From Marinobacterium lutimaris (GTDB lineage Bacteria > Pseudomonadota > Gammaproteobacteria > Pseudomonadales > Balneatricaceae), in assembly GCF_900108065.1 (NCBI RefSeq), contig NZ_FNVQ01000001.1, forward strand, positions 1,488,001 through 1,552,000: a DNA stretch of 64,000 nt, given 5' to 3'. The position numbers were made by a program, and so were the translations under genes. Each line of letters begins with the position of its first letter. Within the stretch, counting starts at the first letter, position 1. Positions 1 to 8,509 of this stretch are shown piece by piece. A model generated the notes under the pieces. The model saw nothing but the letters and a program-made list of their open reading frames with translations, made no database searches and was not told the origin of the DNA.

Positions 1-192
1 GTTTCCCAAGCAACCGGCCCAGATTAAAGACGGTTTACCCACCTAAAGGTAGCAGATTGGGGTTAAAGCAAAGCAAACCTGCCCCTTCGAGTGGTACTTA
101 ATAGAGCGGCCGGTAAGCGGAGCGGTTTATGGGGAATGAAACATGGAGAGCGGAGCATTGAGAGCATCAGCCCCAGCCTCCTAACCGGCAGG

Positions 193-681
193 CTAGAACA
201 CCAGGGCCTTTTCCATCATAACGGCATCATTCCCATAACTGGGGCAGACGCGGGTTGTCCTTACCTCGTTAAAACCAAGCCTCGCCCAGTAGCTTGCTGC
301 CCCCTGCACCGCGACGAGCCTCAGCTTAGTAATCCCGCGCTCACGCGAAACCCTCTCCAGAGCCTCGAACAGCTCGCCACCAACACCCTGTCCCCGTGCC
401 CTGGAGCTTACGGCTATATCATGCAGGTATAAGTGATCTCCCGCCTCAATCACCGGTAACCGGGTAAACAACTTCGGCGGTTGATGGCCACTCCAGAGGT
501 GCGCCAGCAGATAACCCTGTACCTGCCCCTCGTCCGAAAGGCACACAAAGCAGGTCTCGGGGGAAGCTTCCGACTTGCTTTTCAGTACTGCCAAATCCTC
601 GAGGCCGACCTGCTGATAGGCTTCGCTTTGAATCTCCAGAACACCTTCCCAGTGCGCTGATTCGATCGCTTCAATTTTCAT
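193..681 (-). CDS. GNAT family N-acetyltransferase
   Basis: A 162-residue protein with the acetyl-CoA binding fold of GNAT enzymes. Motif A is clear at about residues 86-105: the strand LHDIAV followed by the pyrophosphate loop RARGQGVG. The C-terminal part (LRLVAVQGAASYWARLGF) matches the usual motif B region. The substrate cannot be read from sequence; small-molecule or N-terminal acetylation are both possible. I chose the ATG at 681, which opens directly into the first strand (MKIEAIE). An upstream in-frame ATG at 717 would add 12 hydrophobic residues and has no better ribosome site. It stands alone, with no operon partner. Confidence 0.85.
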   Translation of the reverse strand: MKIEAIESAHWEGVLEIQSEAYQQVGLEDLAVLKSKSEASPETCFVCLSDEGQVQGYLLAHLWSGHQPPKLFTRLPVIEAGDHLYLHDIAVSSRARGQGVGGELFEALERVSRERGITKLRLVAVQGAASYWARLGFNEVRTTRVCPSYGNDAVMMEKALVF

Positions 682-774
682 CGGTATCCAAAAGATATAA
701 GGCGCAATTAGCACCATACTTCAAAGAGCACTGATAGCGCCTTAATCAGCTCCGCTTTACTCCGCTGTGCTTTA

Positions 775-1176
775 TCAGGTTTTATCGCGCATTATTTTCA
801 ATATCTCTCTCGAATGAGCAGCATTTTCTGCCGTCGATTTTGTCACTTCTCCAGCAGCGATAATCAAGAGCCCAGAGATAGAAAAGCCGACACAGGTCAA
901 TACAGCGGGAGGTCCGCCCGACAGCATCAACAGAGATCCAACTGCGCCCAGGGAGAATACAACCCAGCCAATAATGGAAATAAGCAGCGCTATTTTATGG
1001 GTAGACTGAGTCGAGAAATCTACCGTTGTCGATGGCCCTCCTGTAGGAGCAGGCTTTATTAAACCCGCTGCGACCTGATCCATTATTTCCTCAGAAGAAC
1101 TGCATCCGTTACAAAGCACTGCGTTTGAATTACCGTAGTTAATTCCGGTTTCCGCGTTACAAATATCACATTTCAT
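775..1176 (-). CDS. Small zinc-ribbon membrane protein, function unknown
   Basis: A 133-residue protein I do not recognise. The N-terminus carries two CxxC pairs (CDIC at residues 3-6 and CNGC at 22-25), which read as a small zinc ribbon. Two hydrophobic stretches follow at about residues 61-83 and 88-110 and should cross the membrane as a hairpin. The soluble tail ends in basic residues. The ribbon would lie in the cytoplasm if both ends are inside. The ribosome site is weak. No neighbour gives a functional hint. Confidence 0.6.
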   Translation of the reverse strand: MKCDICNAETGINYGNSNAVLCNGCSSSEEIMDQVAAGLIKPAPTGGPSTTVDFSTQSTHKIALLISIIGWVVFSLGAVGSLLMLSGGPPAVLTCVGFSISGLLIIAAGEVTKSTAENAAHSREILKIMRDKT

Positions 1177-1446
1177 ATCTAAACATTAATCAATAAAACA
1201 TCTAAAAAATCGGATAATTAAACCCTAATGGCTATTAGTCATTTAATATCAAATTACTTTCATCTGCCCGCGAGCCGTCTGCTTGTCTCTGTCGCCAAAC
1301 AAGGGATCCGGGGCTTCCAGATCTCCTGAGCCAAGCGGGTTTTGAGGCATACAGCTGTCAACCCATGCGACTCCTAACCCGCGAAACTGTCGCCTGAAAA
1401 GCTCTCTGGTGAAGGGCCTTCACCCTAGCCGCACTGCGAGCAACAA

Positions 1447-1944
1447 TCAGGGTGCAGGAATCGTCGCCGGATCCCAGTGCTCGTCGGCCTTGCCATCCAC
1501 AAAGCGGAAGGTGTCGTACCAAGTGGTGGTGTAGGTCTCACCTTCTTTGGTCGGGTGCGGATAGGTACGGGGCATCATCACCGTTACCAGATCGTCCTCA
1601 GCCATCACCGCCACAACCGGAGTCTTCAGCTCACCACAGTTCTCGGTGGGCTCGCGCTTCAGCACCTGCGTGAAGTAATAGATCACACCTTCCACGCCAG
1701 AAGCGGCATTGGGGTTGTGCTGGATGTACTGCTCGGTCATCCATTCCCGCGCGCGATCCCACTGGTTGCACTGGAGCAGCTCACGCATGATATGTAGCGT
1801 TGCCTGCTTGTTCTTGTGCAGCAGCGGATCCTCATCGACAAACAGTGACTCCGGGTTGGCGACACCGACCACCGGTTCCTGGGCGTGAACGGAGCTGCTG
1901 AGTGCTAGCAGTGCAACGGGGATAAGCTTTGTGAGGGTTTTCAT
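1447..1944 (-). CDS. Secreted SnoaL-like (NTF2 fold) protein
   Basis: A 165-residue exported protein. A signal peptide (KTLTKLIPVALLALSSSVHA) ends in a VHA cleavage site before QEP. The mature part has the features of a SnoaL/NTF2-like domain: a helix with MRELLQCNQWDRAREWM, then YIQHNPNAASG, and late beta strands with YTTTWYDTFRFVDGKADEHWD. Such proteins are small periplasmic cone-shaped barrels, often of unknown substrate. The start at 1944 is preferred over 1965 because AAGGTAG lies just upstream and the signal peptide then begins at once. The short C-terminal motif DEHWDPAT is typical of this group. Confidence 0.7.
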   Translation of the reverse strand: MKTLTKLIPVALLALSSSVHAQEPVVGVANPESLFVDEDPLLHKNKQATLHIMRELLQCNQWDRAREWMTEQYIQHNPNAASGVEGVIYYFTQVLKREPTENCGELKTPVVAVMAEDDLVTVMMPRTYPHPTKEGETYTTTWYDTFRFVDGKADEHWDPATIPAP

Positions 1945-2059
1945 TCTGGCTACCTTATCTGACATCCTTGAAGTACCGGGCTGGATACTCAGCTCCAGCC
2001 CGGTGAGCAGATGAAAGATACTACAGGTATGAGTGAGGGTGGGAATACAAATTATCTTT

Positions 2060-2419
2060 TTATTTGGCGGCTTTACTATGGTGGTAGAACAAATATGCCA
2101 AGCCCACTGGTGCTATAAAAATAGAAAGGAACCAGCACATCACTATAGTGAAAAACTTCACTATCAACATAAAAATAGCATTAACAAAAAATACGTTATC
2201 TCCTAGGACGAAGTTAACAATACTTTCATAGACAAAACGTGAGTATGGATATAGTAGAGTGGCAATAACAGCATAAATGATTGACCCAATATCCATCGAC
2301 TGCTTTGCGTTGATAGTCATAAAAATAAAAAACGCAGCCACAAGTACACCAAAGAAAAACTGGCGTAGGTAATACTGGGTAGTCAGGCCACCGAATGTCT
2401 TTCGAAAAACATCTTGCAT
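2060..2419 (-). CDS. Small multi-spanning membrane protein, unknown
   Basis: A 119-residue protein of unknown function, mostly hydrophobic. I see three to four likely membrane segments (around residues 20-38, 45-63, 75-95 and 92-112). The start at 2419 is set by an excellent AAGGAGG six bases upstream; the longer reading frame from 2446 would place that site inside the gene. The stretch is distinctly more AT-rich than its neighbours, which suggests acquisition or relaxed selection. It stands alone, and nothing nearby explains its job. Confidence 0.55.
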   Translation of the reverse strand: MQDVFRKTFGGLTTQYYLRQFFFGVLVAAFFIFMTINAKQSMDIGSIIYAVIATLLYPYSRFVYESIVNFVLGDNVFFVNAIFMLIVKFFTIVMCWFLSIFIAPVGLAYLFYHHSKAAK

Positions 2420-2720
2420 ATTTCCTCCTTGAATTTTAAAGCTCAATCCTTGAGCCGAGATTTATAGCACTGAAATCATTTACAGAAAGAAACGCGCCTG
2501 TAAATGTATTTACGAAGCATAAAATTCGCTACTATCTTCAGCCCCGACAATTCTGCAATAAACAGCCTGCCCGTTTCAATAGTGAAATGCACCCCTGCTA
2601 TCTCAGGATCATCCTGGCACTTACATCTATAAGTGAATACCAGATTGAAGAAGCTCTAAAAACTCACTTCAAGGCCCTGGTCCGATCGCTACAGCCCGCT
2701 CGAACAGCGGCTGTAAACGA

Positions 2721-2764
2721 CCTGGAAGCAACCTAGAAACAATCTAGAAACAATTTAGAAACAA
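2721..2764. repeat. Four tandem 11-bp repeats
   Basis: Four consecutive 11-base units read cctggaagcaa, cctagaaacaa, tctagaaacaa and tttagaaacaa. The last three differ only at the first two bases. They lie between a small AT-rich membrane gene and the iron-uptake module, next to a hairpin. No known protein-binding repeat is recognised. Confidence 0.75.
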
Positions 2765-2765
2765 C

Positions 2766-2795
2766 AACGCCGCCCCTCGCATGCGGGACGGCGTT
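2766..2795 (-). terminator. Hairpin after the esterase gene
   Basis: AACGCCG pairs with CGGCGTT, with an inner CCC/GGG pairing around a short loop. On the minus strand the hairpin lies 33 bases beyond the esterase stop and is followed by a TTGTTGTTT-type weak U tract. It is probably the end of the iron-module transcript. Confidence 0.5.
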
Positions 2796-2827
2796 CAGGT
2801 GGTCTGGCCAAGCCGCGCTGTCGATTA

Positions 2828-3742
2828 TTATTCGCTACGACTCTGGAGCACCTGCCTCAGCACCCGTGCGCCGATACTAAAGGGTACAGACATGTGGTCT
2901 TCATCATCCGCCACATAGAAGCTGCTACGCAGCCCATAGGCAGACAGCCCCGTTACCCGCTGATAAAGCTGCTCAGCATCCTGTTGCGTCTGCAGTGATT
3001 CCTCTCCACCGACGATCAGCGACAGGCTGCGATGGATAACATCTACCTGCTGGGCTTCAACCTGCTGCCTGAAACGACGCTCATGCTGGAGCAGATAACG
3101 GTCGCTCCACCAGAGGCTTGGGCTAGCCGCGACATAGTGATTAAACATCGCTGGCCGGGTAAACAGGGCGTAGAGAGCAAACATGCCGCCAAACGAGTGC
3201 CCATAAAGGCTTTGCTGACTGGCATTCACCGGAAAGCGTTCTGCCACGGCAGGCATCACTTTAGCGCTGAGAAAATCGAGCAACTCATCCTGCCCGCCCT
3301 GTGGCGGATCATTCTTTCCCTCCGGCGCTGGCGGCGAGAAATCGTAGGCGCGACGCATAAAGTTATGTGGGTCCTCGCCTGGATAAGCAATGCCCACGAT
3401 AATCGCCTGACGAAACTGCTTTTGTGCCCTCTTGGCCTCGTGCAGCGACGCAAAATAGGCGTTGGCATCCAGCACGTAAATCACGGGATATCCGCCGGTA
3501 TAGGGCAGATCCCCCTCCGGTTTACTCACCAGGATTCGGTAGCTGTCGCCCCGCTGGTTCTGCATCTGCCACTCCAGCGTCTGGTCGAGCTCTACGCGTG
3601 ATTCCCGTTGTTCCTGCCCCGTTTCGCGCTCTACCGTCTGCGCCATTACTCTGTCTGCTTGCACTGCTGATACCCCTGTAATCAAACTTATCGTCAAAAT
3701 GGCGCGCGCGAAGAAACCCGGTGTAATACAGATACCTTTCAT
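2828..3742 (-). CDS. Siderophore-type esterase (alpha/beta hydrolase)
   Basis: A 304-residue exported hydrolase of the IroE/Fes-like esterase group. An N-terminal signal sequence ends near VSAVQA. The strand GYPVIYVLDANAYF, the nucleophile elbow GHSFGG (serine at about residue 190) and the late YVADDEDHMSVP (candidate catalytic His) fit the esterase D fold. IroE-like enzymes trim ester-linked siderophores in the periplasm. The gene follows the TonB receptor gene closely (the 3' end of the receptor is about 50 bases away), which supports a role in releasing iron from an imported ester siderophore. The start at 3742 has GGAG upstream and gives a clean signal peptide. Confidence 0.8.
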   Translation of the reverse strand: MKGICITPGFFARAILTISLITGVSAVQADRVMAQTVERETGQEQRESRVELDQTLEWQMQNQRGDSYRILVSKPEGDLPYTGGYPVIYVLDANAYFASLHEAKRAQKQFRQAIIVGIAYPGEDPHNFMRRAYDFSPPAPEGKNDPPQGGQDELLDFLSAKVMPAVAERFPVNASQQSLYGHSFGGMFALYALFTRPAMFNHYVAASPSLWWSDRYLLQHERRFRQQVEAQQVDVIHRSLSLIVGGEESLQTQQDAEQLYQRVTGLSAYGLRSSFYVADDEDHMSVPFSIGARVLRQVLQSRSE

Positions 3743-3791
3743 CACCAGGCTCCCGCTTTTTCGCTGCGGCCAACACCTGCCAGCACACCCA

Positions 3792-6191
3792 TTACCAACG
3801 GTAAGCAAGGCTGGCGATCAGGCTGCGACCCGCCCCCCGGTAGCAGTAAGCACCTTCACAGGAGATATGCTCTTCATCGAACACATTGGTGGCATTGATG
3901 TTCAGACGAACGCCATCGAGAGAGCCGCCAAACTCATAACGGGCGGCGAGATCAACCAGGTGATAGGCCTCATTCTTGTCGCTGTTGGCGTTGTCGATAT
4001 ATTCACTGCCGATATAGCGCGTACCACCGGATAGGGAGAGCCGTTCGATGGCCGGTACATCGTAATCGAGCCAGACCGATGCCAGATGACGCGGGGTGTT
4101 GGCGAGGTCATTACCCTCGTTGCCATCGTTGTCTGCCGAGAGTTCGGCCTGGTTGTAGTTGTAGCTGGCGGTCAGGCGCAGGTTCTCGCTGACGTTGCCC
4201 ACCGCTTCCAGTTCAACGCCTCGGGTGCGCACTTCACCGGTCTGCACGCTGAAACCCGGGTTATCCAGGTCGGTGGTGGTGCGGTTGGATTCGGTAATTT
4301 CATAAAGCGCCGCGGTAAACAGCGCCTCGGTGTCCTGCGGTTGATACTTCAGACCGAGCTCAAACTGTTCACCTTCGGTGGGATCGAAGCTGTTGCCGTT
4401 AACGTCGGATCCACTTTCAGGAACGAAAGACTGGGCATAGCTGAAGTAAGGAGAGATACCGCTATCAAAGGCGTAAAGCGCACCAAAGCGCCAGGTGTTT
4501 TTCTCATCATCGGTTTTATCGGTGATGCCGGTCAGGTTGTTACGTGTTTCATCACGCACCCAGTCACGTCGCACACCAGCTGTCAGATGCCAGTTGTCGA
4601 TCTTCACCTGGTCCTGCAGATAGACGCCGGTTCTATGGGTCTTGCCGCTCGAATCGGTCCAGACACTGGTCGGTCTGGGCACCGACTGGCTGTAATCGGG
4701 GTTGTCCATATCGATGCTTGGCGCACTGCCACCAGCGTAAATAACCTCATGCTCCAGATCGGCGTAATCGAGGCCCAGCAGCACCTTATGTTGCAGTTCC
4801 CCCTGGGCAAAGCGCGCCACCAGGCGGGTATCGGTGCTGAGTGATTGCATATCTTCATAAAGGCCAACGCTGCTGCGGCTCAGTGTAGATCCACTCAAAG
4901 TACCCGGCGACAGATACTGGTTGGTCGTATCGACCTCGCCATAGCGAACGTTCTGCTGCAGTTCCAAGTGTTCGTTGAAAACATGATTCAGCTCGTAACC
5001 CACCGCCCACTGCTCTTGGTCGAGCTTGTCGAAATCCTCATCCCCGGCCCAAAAATGGGTCAGCTTTTCGCCATCCTGGTAGGGTCGTGGCGAAGCTGAG
5101 GTGAGACGCTCCTGATACTGGGAGATAAAGGTAATATCGGTACGGTCGCCGATCTGCCAGTGCAGCGTAGGCGCGAGCATTTTCACATCATTATCGACCT
5201 GCTCAATATCGGTCTGGGCATCACGCACCAAGCCGACCAGGCGCACCTGAACGTCCGGGTTCAGCGAGCCACCTAGATCGAACTGGCCCTGCAGGTGATC
5301 ATGACTGCCCACCTGGACCTGAACCTCCTGCTCAGCATCCTCCCGTGGACGTTTGCTGACACGGTTAACCAGTCCACCCGGCGAAATCTGACCATAAAGC
5401 ACAGAATCCGGGCCTTTGACTACGTCGATCCGCTCCAGGTTATAAGGCTGGGTGGCGAAGTAAGACAGCCAACCCGAGTTTGGCTGACGCAGGCCGTCGA
5501 GGAAGTCACCGTTATAGACGGTCGGAAAGCCTCGCAGCGTAATGACATCGAAACGCGGATCCAGCCCGGAGGCTTCAACCCGCACACCGGCGGTGTAAGC
5601 CACCGCCTGATCCACCGTCTGGGGCTGGCGGTCCTGCAGCTGCTGCTCGGTTATCACACTGATGCTTTGCGCCGTTTCCAGCAGCGGAGTATCGGTTTTG
5701 CTCGCTGAGCGGCTGGAAACTGCCATGTAGCCCTGATTAACGCCTTCACCCAATACCTGAACTGGATCCAGAACAACGGAACCGTCCTGCTCGACCCGCT
5801 CAAGCACATAGTCTGCGGCTCCCTGCTTGACCACATACAGACCGGTGCCAGAAAGCAACTGAGCAAAACCCTGCTCAACATTGTAACGACCGTTTAGCCC
5901 CTGGCTTTGCAAGCTGGCGGTCAGCTCGGCGGAAAACGACAGCACAATATTTGAGTCGCTGGCGAACTGGCTCAATACACTGCCCAGCGAACCCGGCTCG
6001 ATGCTGTAGCTTTGCGCTCCCGGAACACTTTGCTCAGCGGCATGCACCGCTTGCATCGGCAGGAGGACCGCCGGGCTAGTCAGCGCACAGCTGACCGCGA
6101 TGTTTCTCAGCACCCGGCAAACAGGTTTCATGCGAAAAGGAGTCACCGTTGGGAGGGGTTGCTTAGGCGTATTCATTGTCTGCTCGCTCAT
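3792..6191 (-). CDS. TonB-dependent siderophore receptor with STN domain
   Basis: A 799-residue outer-membrane receptor of the FecA/FpvA type. A long leader ends at about residue 51 (AVHA). It is followed by an STN signalling domain (SYSIEPGSLGSVLSQFA to YVLERV), a TonB-box stretch around VVLDPVQVLG, a plug domain (TDTPLLETAQSISVI ... VLYGQISPGGLVN) and a 22-stranded barrel ending in the aromatic-terminal SLAYRW. STN domains contact a periplasmic FecR protein so that ligand binding switches on an ECF sigma factor. The genes for that FecR and sigma factor lie immediately upstream. A ferric siderophore is the probable substrate; its identity cannot be read. The ribosome site is weak, and the start could be the ATG six codons in. 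Confidence 0.93.
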   Translation of the reverse strand: MSEQTMNTPKQPLPTVTPFRMKPVCRVLRNIAVSCALTSPAVLLPMQAVHAAEQSVPGAQSYSIEPGSLGSVLSQFASDSNIVLSFSAELTASLQSQGLNGRYNVEQGFAQLLSGTGLYVVKQGAADYVLERVEQDGSVVLDPVQVLGEGVNQGYMAVSSRSASKTDTPLLETAQSISVITEQQLQDRQPQTVDQAVAYTAGVRVEASGLDPRFDVITLRGFPTVYNGDFLDGLRQPNSGWLSYFATQPYNLERIDVVKGPDSVLYGQISPGGLVNRVSKRPREDAEQEVQVQVGSHDHLQGQFDLGGSLNPDVQVRLVGLVRDAQTDIEQVDNDVKMLAPTLHWQIGDRTDITFISQYQERLTSASPRPYQDGEKLTHFWAGDEDFDKLDQEQWAVGYELNHVFNEHLELQQNVRYGEVDTTNQYLSPGTLSGSTLSRSSVGLYEDMQSLSTDTRLVARFAQGELQHKVLLGLDYADLEHEVIYAGGSAPSIDMDNPDYSQSVPRPTSVWTDSSGKTHRTGVYLQDQVKIDNWHLTAGVRRDWVRDETRNNLTGITDKTDDEKNTWRFGALYAFDSGISPYFSYAQSFVPESGSDVNGNSFDPTEGEQFELGLKYQPQDTEALFTAALYEITESNRTTTDLDNPGFSVQTGEVRTRGVELEAVGNVSENLRLTASYNYNQAELSADNDGNEGNDLANTPRHLASVWLDYDVPAIERLSLSGGTRYIGSEYIDNANSDKNEAYHLVDLAARYEFGGSLDGVRLNINATNVFDEEHISCEGAYCYRGAGRSLIASLAYRW

Positions 6192-6303
6192 ACCAAAATT
6201 GTTGAATTAACCTTGGGTCGAACGAGATCGGAAAAAGGACAATATTTTCTCATTTTTTGCAGGCGCCATTTCAGAGGACCAGAGTCGGACTGATAACGAA
6301 TGC

Positions 6304-7299
6304 CTATAAAAGCGCTGTAACGGTTACCCAGTAATCGGTAATACGTGACACCCTGACAGGCAACGCATTGCTGATCGCCTGCAGCGCCCTCTCGGTATCA
6401 TCCAATGGATAAGCGCCCGATATCCGCAACGCCGCAACCGCCGGATCACAGCGCAGTACGCCGGCACGATAGCGGCTAAGCTCCGCCACCAGCCGGCTCA
6501 ACGGCCAGTCCACCGCCACCAGCAGCCCACGTGTCCAGCTATCCATCTGCGGGCTGGCCGGCGATATGGCCACACCGCCGCTGCTCATCTCAGCCTGCTC
6601 ACCGGCATCCACAAACTCTGATTGGCCCGCAGCCGATACCGGGATCAATTCCACGCGATCTTCAATCACGGTTACCGAGGTCGATACCGGGTGCTTTCGC
6701 ACGGTAAACACAGTCCCGAGAGGGATCACCATGCCCTGTTCCGTATGCACCTGCAGAGGCTTGGCCCCCCTGCCTGGCTCATTGCCAGACACCCCGCTGC
6801 CGGTGCGCACGAAGATCTCGCCGTCATACAGGCGGACTAGCCGTGAGGTGTCAGTCTCCAGCAGATCCAGTGCCGTGTCGGTATTCAGGATCAGTTGCGT
6901 ACCATCATCGAGTGCCAGCTCGCGACGTTCGCCGGTAACGGTGCGATGGCCCGCCGTCCAATCTTTTATCAGGCCGTTAACCGGCGTCTGTCGCCAGGCC
7001 AGGCTGCCCAGGGATGCTCCGCCGGCCAGGAAGGCGAAACTGCGCAGCACGGCGCGCCGTTTCTGGCCTTGCTGCTGTTTGATCTGCAGGGTATGAAAGG
7101 CAGACGCGCCGGGTACCGATTGCAGCTGCTGGCGAAGTTTTTCCACCTGCTGCCAGGCAAGCTGGTGAGAAGGATCAGCCTCTACCCACTCGGCATGTTC
7201 CCGCTTCTGCTGCTCCGTGACATCCTCACCGCAGAGCACTGAATACCAATGCGCCGCGGCTCGAAGAATCTCTTTCTGCGCCGACTGAGAACTACTCAA
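6304..7299 (-). CDS. FecR family sigma regulator, TTG start
   Basis: A 331-residue anti-sigma/sensor protein. The N-terminal cytoplasmic domain (RAAAHWYSVL ... HAEWVEADPSHQLAWQQVEKL) is the sigma-binding DUF4880 segment. A single membrane anchor follows at about residues 85-102, then the periplasmic FecR domain (GERRELALDDGTQLILNTDTALDL ... RLYDGEIFV ... GTVFTVR) and a C-terminal region that would meet the receptor STN domain. The frame opens with TTG; the nearby ATG at 7312 is out of frame and closes after six codons. It lies between the sigma gene and the receptor on one strand, the standard order of a cell-surface signalling module. Confidence 0.9.
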   Translation of the reverse strand: MSSSQSAQKEILRAAAHWYSVLCGEDVTEQQKREHAEWVEADPSHQLAWQQVEKLRQQLQSVPGASAFHTLQIKQQQGQKRRAVLRSFAFLAGGASLGSLAWRQTPVNGLIKDWTAGHRTVTGERRELALDDGTQLILNTDTALDLLETDTSRLVRLYDGEIFVRTGSGVSGNEPGRGAKPLQVHTEQGMVIPLGTVFTVRKHPVSTSVTVIEDRVELIPVSAAGQSEFVDAGEQAEMSSGGVAISPASPQMDSWTRGLLVAVDWPLSRLVAELSRYRAGVLRCDPAVAALRISGAYPLDDTERALQAISNALPVRVSRITDYWVTVTALL

Positions 7300-7349
7300 G
7301 GTGTTTGCTCATAGGTTGTACTCATAGCGGGTTAGATACAGCGAGCTGC

Positions 7350-7874
7350 TTACAACGAGTCTTCGCACATCAGTAAAAGACAGTGCTCGGTGGCCTTGGC
7401 CATATATTTTTTAACTGAACTGACCGACACACCGAGGCGTTCAGCAATTTCGCTGTAGCGCAGTCCTTCAAGCTGCGACAGCAGAAAGGCCTGGCTGACT
7501 TTTTCGCCCAGCCCCTCCAGCATCGCGTCCACCTGGAACAGGGTTTCCAGAATCAGCGTCTGCTCTTCGGCGGAAATGGCCACCGGTTCCGGTTGCTGCT
7601 GCAGCGCTTCCAGCCAGGCCTTTTCCAGCGCGTCACGACGCACGAAGTCTATCCAGACGCGGCGGGCGATGGTGGTGAGATAGCTGCGGGGTTCACGCAC
7701 CTCCGCCAATTGAGCGCTATTACGAGGGGATGTCAGGATACGCAGAAAAGTGTCCTGAGCCAGATCGGCAGCCTGCCAGCTGCAACCGGTTTTGCGCTGC
7801 AGCCAGCCCCGCAGCCAGCCGTGATGCGCATCATACATCTGCGCGAATGGCGTCGTTTTAGCGGAGCTTCGCAT
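7350..7874 (-). CDS. FecI-type ECF sigma factor
   Basis: A 174-residue extracytoplasmic-function sigma factor. Region 2 contains QMYDAHHGWLRGWLQ and AADLAQDTFLRIL; region 4 contains SQAFLLSQLEGLRYSEIAERLGVSVSSVKKYM, a helix-turn-helix for the -35 element. It should direct transcription of the receptor gene when released by the FecR protein. I place the start at 7874 because GAGGGAAG precedes it; an upstream start at 7925 would add 17 residues and overlap the control region. A Fur-like box lies about 60 bases upstream, so iron starvation probably switches the module on. Confidence 0.9.
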   Translation of the reverse strand: MRSSAKTTPFAQMYDAHHGWLRGWLQRKTGCSWQAADLAQDTFLRILTSPRNSAQLAEVREPRSYLTTIARRVWIDFVRRDALEKAWLEALQQQPEPVAISAEEQTLILETLFQVDAMLEGLGEKVSQAFLLSQLEGLRYSEIAERLGVSVSSVKKYMAKATEHCLLLMCEDSL

Positions 7875-7935
7875 CCACTTCCCTCTCAAGTTCGGCACTG
7901 AATCAGAGGGGATTCTAAGCAGCACGACTCATTAA

Positions 7936-7950
7936 CGCAAATCATTCGCA
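7936..7950 (-). promoter_or_regulatory. Candidate Fur box upstream of the sigma gene
   Basis: Read on the minus strand the site is TGCGAATGATTTGCG. It matches the 7-1-7 Fur consensus (TGATAATnATTATCA) at 10 of 14 scored positions, including both AAT/ATT cores. It lies about 60 bases upstream of the sigma start. Confidence 0.45.
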
Positions 7951-7974
7951 TTCGTGTTATTCGAATTTCAGCGA

Positions 7975-8001
7975 CAAAAAAGCCCATCACGATGATGGGC
8001 T
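7975..8001 (-). terminator. Strong rho-independent terminator of the lipoprotein gene
   Basis: A perfect 9-bp stem (AGCCCATCA with TGATGGGCT) around a 3-base loop, followed on the minus strand by six Ts. It lies 74 bases past the stop of the lipoprotein gene and insulates the downstream sigma-factor gene. Confidence 0.9.
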
Positions 8002-8074
8002 GTCTGATCTCTACTAATGGTGTCCCTGCCAACCAGCACCTGGCGCTATCGATAGCAACCCTGGCCGTCTGGGA

Positions 8075-8509
8075 TTACTGCTTCACCACCATAATACGTA
8101 CCGGCTCGCCAGGCTCGCCGGCAAACGGATCGATATGCTCGGTGCTGGTGAACAGCAGCTTACCGTTGTATTCGATTTTTGCTCTCAGCCCGTAGCGCAT
8201 ACGCTCATCAATGGCTGAAGGGTCATACACCAGCCTGAACGTCAAAGGCCCTGCCCCATCTACGATATGGGTATAGTCAGTTATGACCTTGGCAGGCGCG
8301 TCCATACGCGACTGATCTTCAAGCGTTACGTGAACTTCGGCGCCCGGCGGTAAGGCGATGCGCTCGCGATACCAGACCTCACCGGTGATCACCCGCATCA
8401 GCGAGTTGTCAGCTTTCTGAGTTTGTTCCGTCATCGATCCCTCCATACTGCTGCACGCTGCCAGAAACACAGCACAAACACCCAGCAACCAACTTCTAGC
8501 CTGAATCAT
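8075..8509 (-). CDS. YbaY/YscW-type lipoprotein
   Basis: A 144-residue lipoprotein. The leader ends in the lipobox LAAC (Cys at about residue 19) followed by SS, so it should be sorted to the outer membrane. The mature domain (ITGEVWYRERIALPPGAEVHVTLEDQS ... TFRLVYDPSAIDERMRYGLRAKIEYNGKLLFTST) is the small beta-sandwich named after YscW and found in YbaY. Its cellular role is not established. The start at 8509 has AAGGAGGG upstream. It is monocistronic, closed by the terminator at 7975-8001. Confidence 0.85.
   Translation of the reverse strand: MIQARSWLLGVCAVFLAACSSMEGSMTEQTQKADNSLMRVITGEVWYRERIALPPGAEVHVTLEDQSRMDAPAKVITDYTHIVDGAGPLTFRLVYDPSAIDERMRYGLRAKIEYNGKLLFTSTEHIDPFAGEPGEPVRIMVVKQ

Larger units (their letters stand above)
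2420..2827. other. Intergenic stretch with repeats and terminator
   Basis: No convincing gene lies here. The stretch holds the ribosome site of the small membrane protein at its left edge, a fourfold 11-bp tandem repeat (2721-2764) and a hairpin (2766-2795) just past the end of the esterase gene. Confidence 0.6.

Noticed and set aside
91-432. 113-codon frame at the left edge
   Set aside because: Mostly antisense to the acetyltransferase; no ribosome site or recognisable domain.
6221-6250. FecI-type promoter before the TonB receptor gene
   Set aside because: An AAAAT ... CGT arrangement is present on the minus strand, but the spacing (19 bases) is longer than the usual pattern, so I did not list it as a site.
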